Source: Pseudomonadota bacterium
Lineage (GTDB): Bacteria; Pseudomonadota; Alphaproteobacteria; Rhizobiales; Xanthobacteraceae
Assembly (NCBI GenBank): GCA_023390695.1
Contig: JAEWCJ010000371.1
Location: 1 to 7,048 of the forward strand
Length of the DNA: 7,048 bases
Reading direction: 5' to 3'
Below, in pieces: positions 6,299 to 7,048 of this stretch (its first letter is position 1; the number at the start of each line of letters is the position of its first letter). Below the pieces are notes generated by a model, which worked only from the letters and a program-made list of their open reading frames with translations, searched no databases and was not told the origin of the DNA. A program made the position numbers and the translations under genes.

Positions 6299-6305
6299 CC
6301 TCCCC
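6299..6305 (-). promoter_or_regulatory. Ribosome binding site deciding the amidohydrolase start
   Basis: The minus strand reads GGGGAGG, then TGGCG, then TTG. GGAGGTG matches the 16S anti-Shine-Dalgarno well. The GTG at 6299-6297 begins with the last G of this motif, so it is too close to serve as the start; the TTG at 6293-6291 has 5-nt spacing. Confidence 0.65.
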
Positions 6306-6402
6306 TTCGCATGCGGCTTCTTGTGGTCCGCTATGCAGTACAACTGTATCGCTATTTGGTAGCGGGAAATTGCAGCGATGGCAAGCGCCCGCAATCCGGC
6401 CC

Positions 6403-6417
6403 TTGCGAATGTCGCAA
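6403..6417. promoter_or_regulatory. Candidate operator palindrome TTGCGA-N3-TCGCAA
   Basis: TTGCGA (6403-6408) and TCGCAA (6412-6417) are exact reverse complements around ATG. Beyond one C-C mismatch, three more positions also pair (6399-6401 with 6419-6421). The 15-bp size, near-perfect symmetry and central position suit a dimeric regulator such as the IclR protein encoded nearby, though no IclR consensus is claimed. Confidence 0.35.
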
Positions 6418-6427
6418 CGGCGGTCCT

Positions 6428-6458
6428 TGATGCCTGATGCAATTCCATCAGGATATCA
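6428..6458. promoter_or_regulatory. Imperfect palindrome / stem-loop upstream of the transporter
   Basis: CCTGATG (6433-6439) and CATCAGG (6446-6452) are exact reverse complements around a 6-nt loop. TGAT (6428-6431) and ATCA (6455-6458) extend the stem after a small bulge. It lies 80 bp before the transporter start codon, so it could be an operator or, if transcribed, a leader hairpin. There is no U-tract to support a terminator. Confidence 0.35.
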
Positions 6459-6488
6459 GCCGCTTGCAGATCGTCCCTCAGTCATTGT

Positions 6489-6501
6489 GCGCATGATGCG
6501 C
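6489..6501. promoter_or_regulatory. Short perfect palindrome GCGCAT-G-ATGCGC
   Basis: A 13-bp palindrome with 6-bp arms and one central base, 36 bp before the transporter ATG and followed by TGCT-A-AGCA at 6505-6513. It could be an operator overlapping the promoter or start region, or part of a structured leader. A site this short can arise by chance in GC-rich DNA. Confidence 0.25.
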
Positions 6502-6537
6502 GACTGCTAAGCAAAGCAGGTATCTGACGGGGGATTC

Positions 6538-7048
6538 ATGCGTCGATCTCTGATTGCTTCAGGTGTTGCGCTGGCTGTGACATTGCTTCCGCAAGCGGCG
6601 TATGCGGCGGAAGGACTGGATGGAGCGACCATGTCGATGCTCTGGTCGCTGCCTTTCATCGGCATCCTGTTGTCGATCGCCACAGGTCCCCTGTTGTTTC
6701 CGCATGTGTGGGAACATCACTACGGCAAGTTCGCGGCGTTCTGGTCGGCCTGTGTCATCATTCCGTTATTCGCATCCGCCGGGACATGGGGAGCAAGCGA
6801 AGCGCTGTTGCATACGCTCCTGCTCGAATACATCCCCTTCATATTGCTGCTCTTTGCCCTCTACACCATCGCCGGGGGCGTTTTTCTGGAAGGCAATCTG
6901 CGCGGAACGCCGGCAGCCAATACTTTGCTGCTGCTGATCGGCTCGATTCTGGCGAGCTTTGTCGGCACCACGGGTGCCTCGATGATCATGATCCGGCCGC
7001 TGCTTCGCGCGAACGACGATCGTGTCTATCGCGTTCACACGGTGGTGT
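6538..7048 (+). CDS. Putative sodium:proton antiporter / CitMHS_2-like transporter (3' end beyond window)
   Basis: The first 170 residues of an inner-membrane ion transporter, cut by the window edge. Residues 1-23 look like a cleavable signal peptide (MRRSLIASGV..., cleavage near AYA-A). Hydrophobic segments follow at about 33-55, 64-83, 97-117 and 127-145, then GTTGASMIMIRPLL (143-156), a polar break in a membrane helix as found in ion transporter superfamily members. From memory the sequence SIATGPLLFPHVWEHHYGK resembles alphaproteobacterial proteins annotated as sodium:proton antiporters or putative citrate transport (CitMHS_2). The start is well fixed: an in-frame TAA lies at 6508-6510, no other start codon follows it, and GGGGGA lies just upstream of the ATG. 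It is divergent from the catabolic cluster, so a link is uncertain; it could export Na+ or move a carboxylate. Confidence 0.75.
   Translation, partial: MRRSLIASGVALAVTLLPQAAYAAEGLDGATMSMLWSLPFIGILLSIATGPLLFPHVWEHHYGKFAAFWSACVIIPLFASAGTWGASEALLHTLLLEYIPFILLLFALYTIAGGVFLEGNLRGTPAANTLLLLIGSILASFVGTTGASMIMIRPLLRANDDRVYRVHTVV

Larger units (their letters stand above)
6294..6537. promoter_or_regulatory. Divergent intergenic region with several inverted repeats; likely promoters and operators
   Basis: This 244-bp non-coding stretch separates the minus-strand catabolic cluster from the plus-strand transporter, so promoters for both should lie here. I found no convincing -35/-10 pair on either strand; the best minus-strand candidate is TTGCCA with a 17-bp spacer to TACCAA, which is weak. 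The stretch holds short inverted repeats at 6333-6349, 6350-6364, 6403-6417, 6433-6452 and 6489-6501. Some of these are expected by chance in a sequence of this length. There is no convincing coding frame; an open frame at 6277-6510 (+) crosses the amidohydrolase start and has no family resemblance. Confidence 0.55.

Noticed and set aside
6427..6442. Possible FNR/FixK-like site TTGAT-N4-GATGC
   Set aside because: The second half-site does not match the required ATCAA, and there is no other oxygen-control context.
6277..6510. Plus-strand open frame of 77 codons before the transporter
   Set aside because: It begins inside the amidohydrolase in antisense, has no family resemblance, and runs through the inverted repeats of the intergenic region.
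6602..6937. Plus-strand open frame of 111 codons inside the transporter region
   Set aside because: It is an out-of-frame reading. The frame from 6538 encodes a signal peptide and regular membrane helices and stays open to the window end.

Overview
The window looks like chromosomal DNA of a GC-rich alphaproteobacterium, most likely the Bradyrhizobium / Rhodopseudomonas / Afipia group of the Hyphomicrobiales. The reasons are codon use dominated by G/C third positions, a branched-chain-amino-acid-type solute-binding protein with a twin-arginine-like leader, and two intergenic palindromic elements (34-74 and 3167-3254) of a kind I recall as abundant in that group. The assignment is an inference from memory; nothing was searched.

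Layout. Seven genes on the minus strand fill 95-6293 and read right to left: a metal-dependent amidohydrolase of the ACMSD / gamma-resorcylate decarboxylase type (6293-5328); an IclR-family regulator (5306-4518); a cyclase-family (kynurenine-formamidase-like) metal hydrolase (4445-3600); a small cupin (3603-3262); a short-chain dehydrogenase/reductase (3152-2337); a 3-hydroxyacyl-CoA-dehydrogenase-fold enzyme (2334-1420); and a periplasmic solute-binding protein (1393-95). Gaps are 21 bp, 72 bp, a 4-bp ATGA overlap, 109 bp, 2 bp and 26 bp. The two larger gaps (before the cyclase and before the SDR) are where internal promoters or processing sites could sit; the 109-bp gap holds a long hairpin-forming repeat. 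A second hairpin repeat lies just past the last stop codon at the left edge. On the right, a 244-bp non-coding stretch (6294-6537) rich in short inverted repeats separates this cluster from a divergent plus-strand ion-transporter gene that runs off the window.

How the genes may work together. The set reads as a substrate-specific catabolic operon. A periplasmic protein captures a small organic acid or related compound, two metal hydrolase/lyase-type enzymes act on it (the amidohydrolase possibly as a decarboxylase), a cupin assists, and two NAD(P)-dependent dehydrogenases oxidise or reduce hydroxy/keto intermediates, under control of the cluster's own IclR regulator. No CoA ligase, thiolase, hydratase, ring dioxygenase, transporter permease or ATPase is visible, so the pathway is incomplete here and the substrate cannot be named. 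I do not recognise this exact combination as a described pathway. No rRNA, tRNA, CRISPR, insertion sequence or phage gene was seen, and no gene-free stretch exceeds 300 bases.
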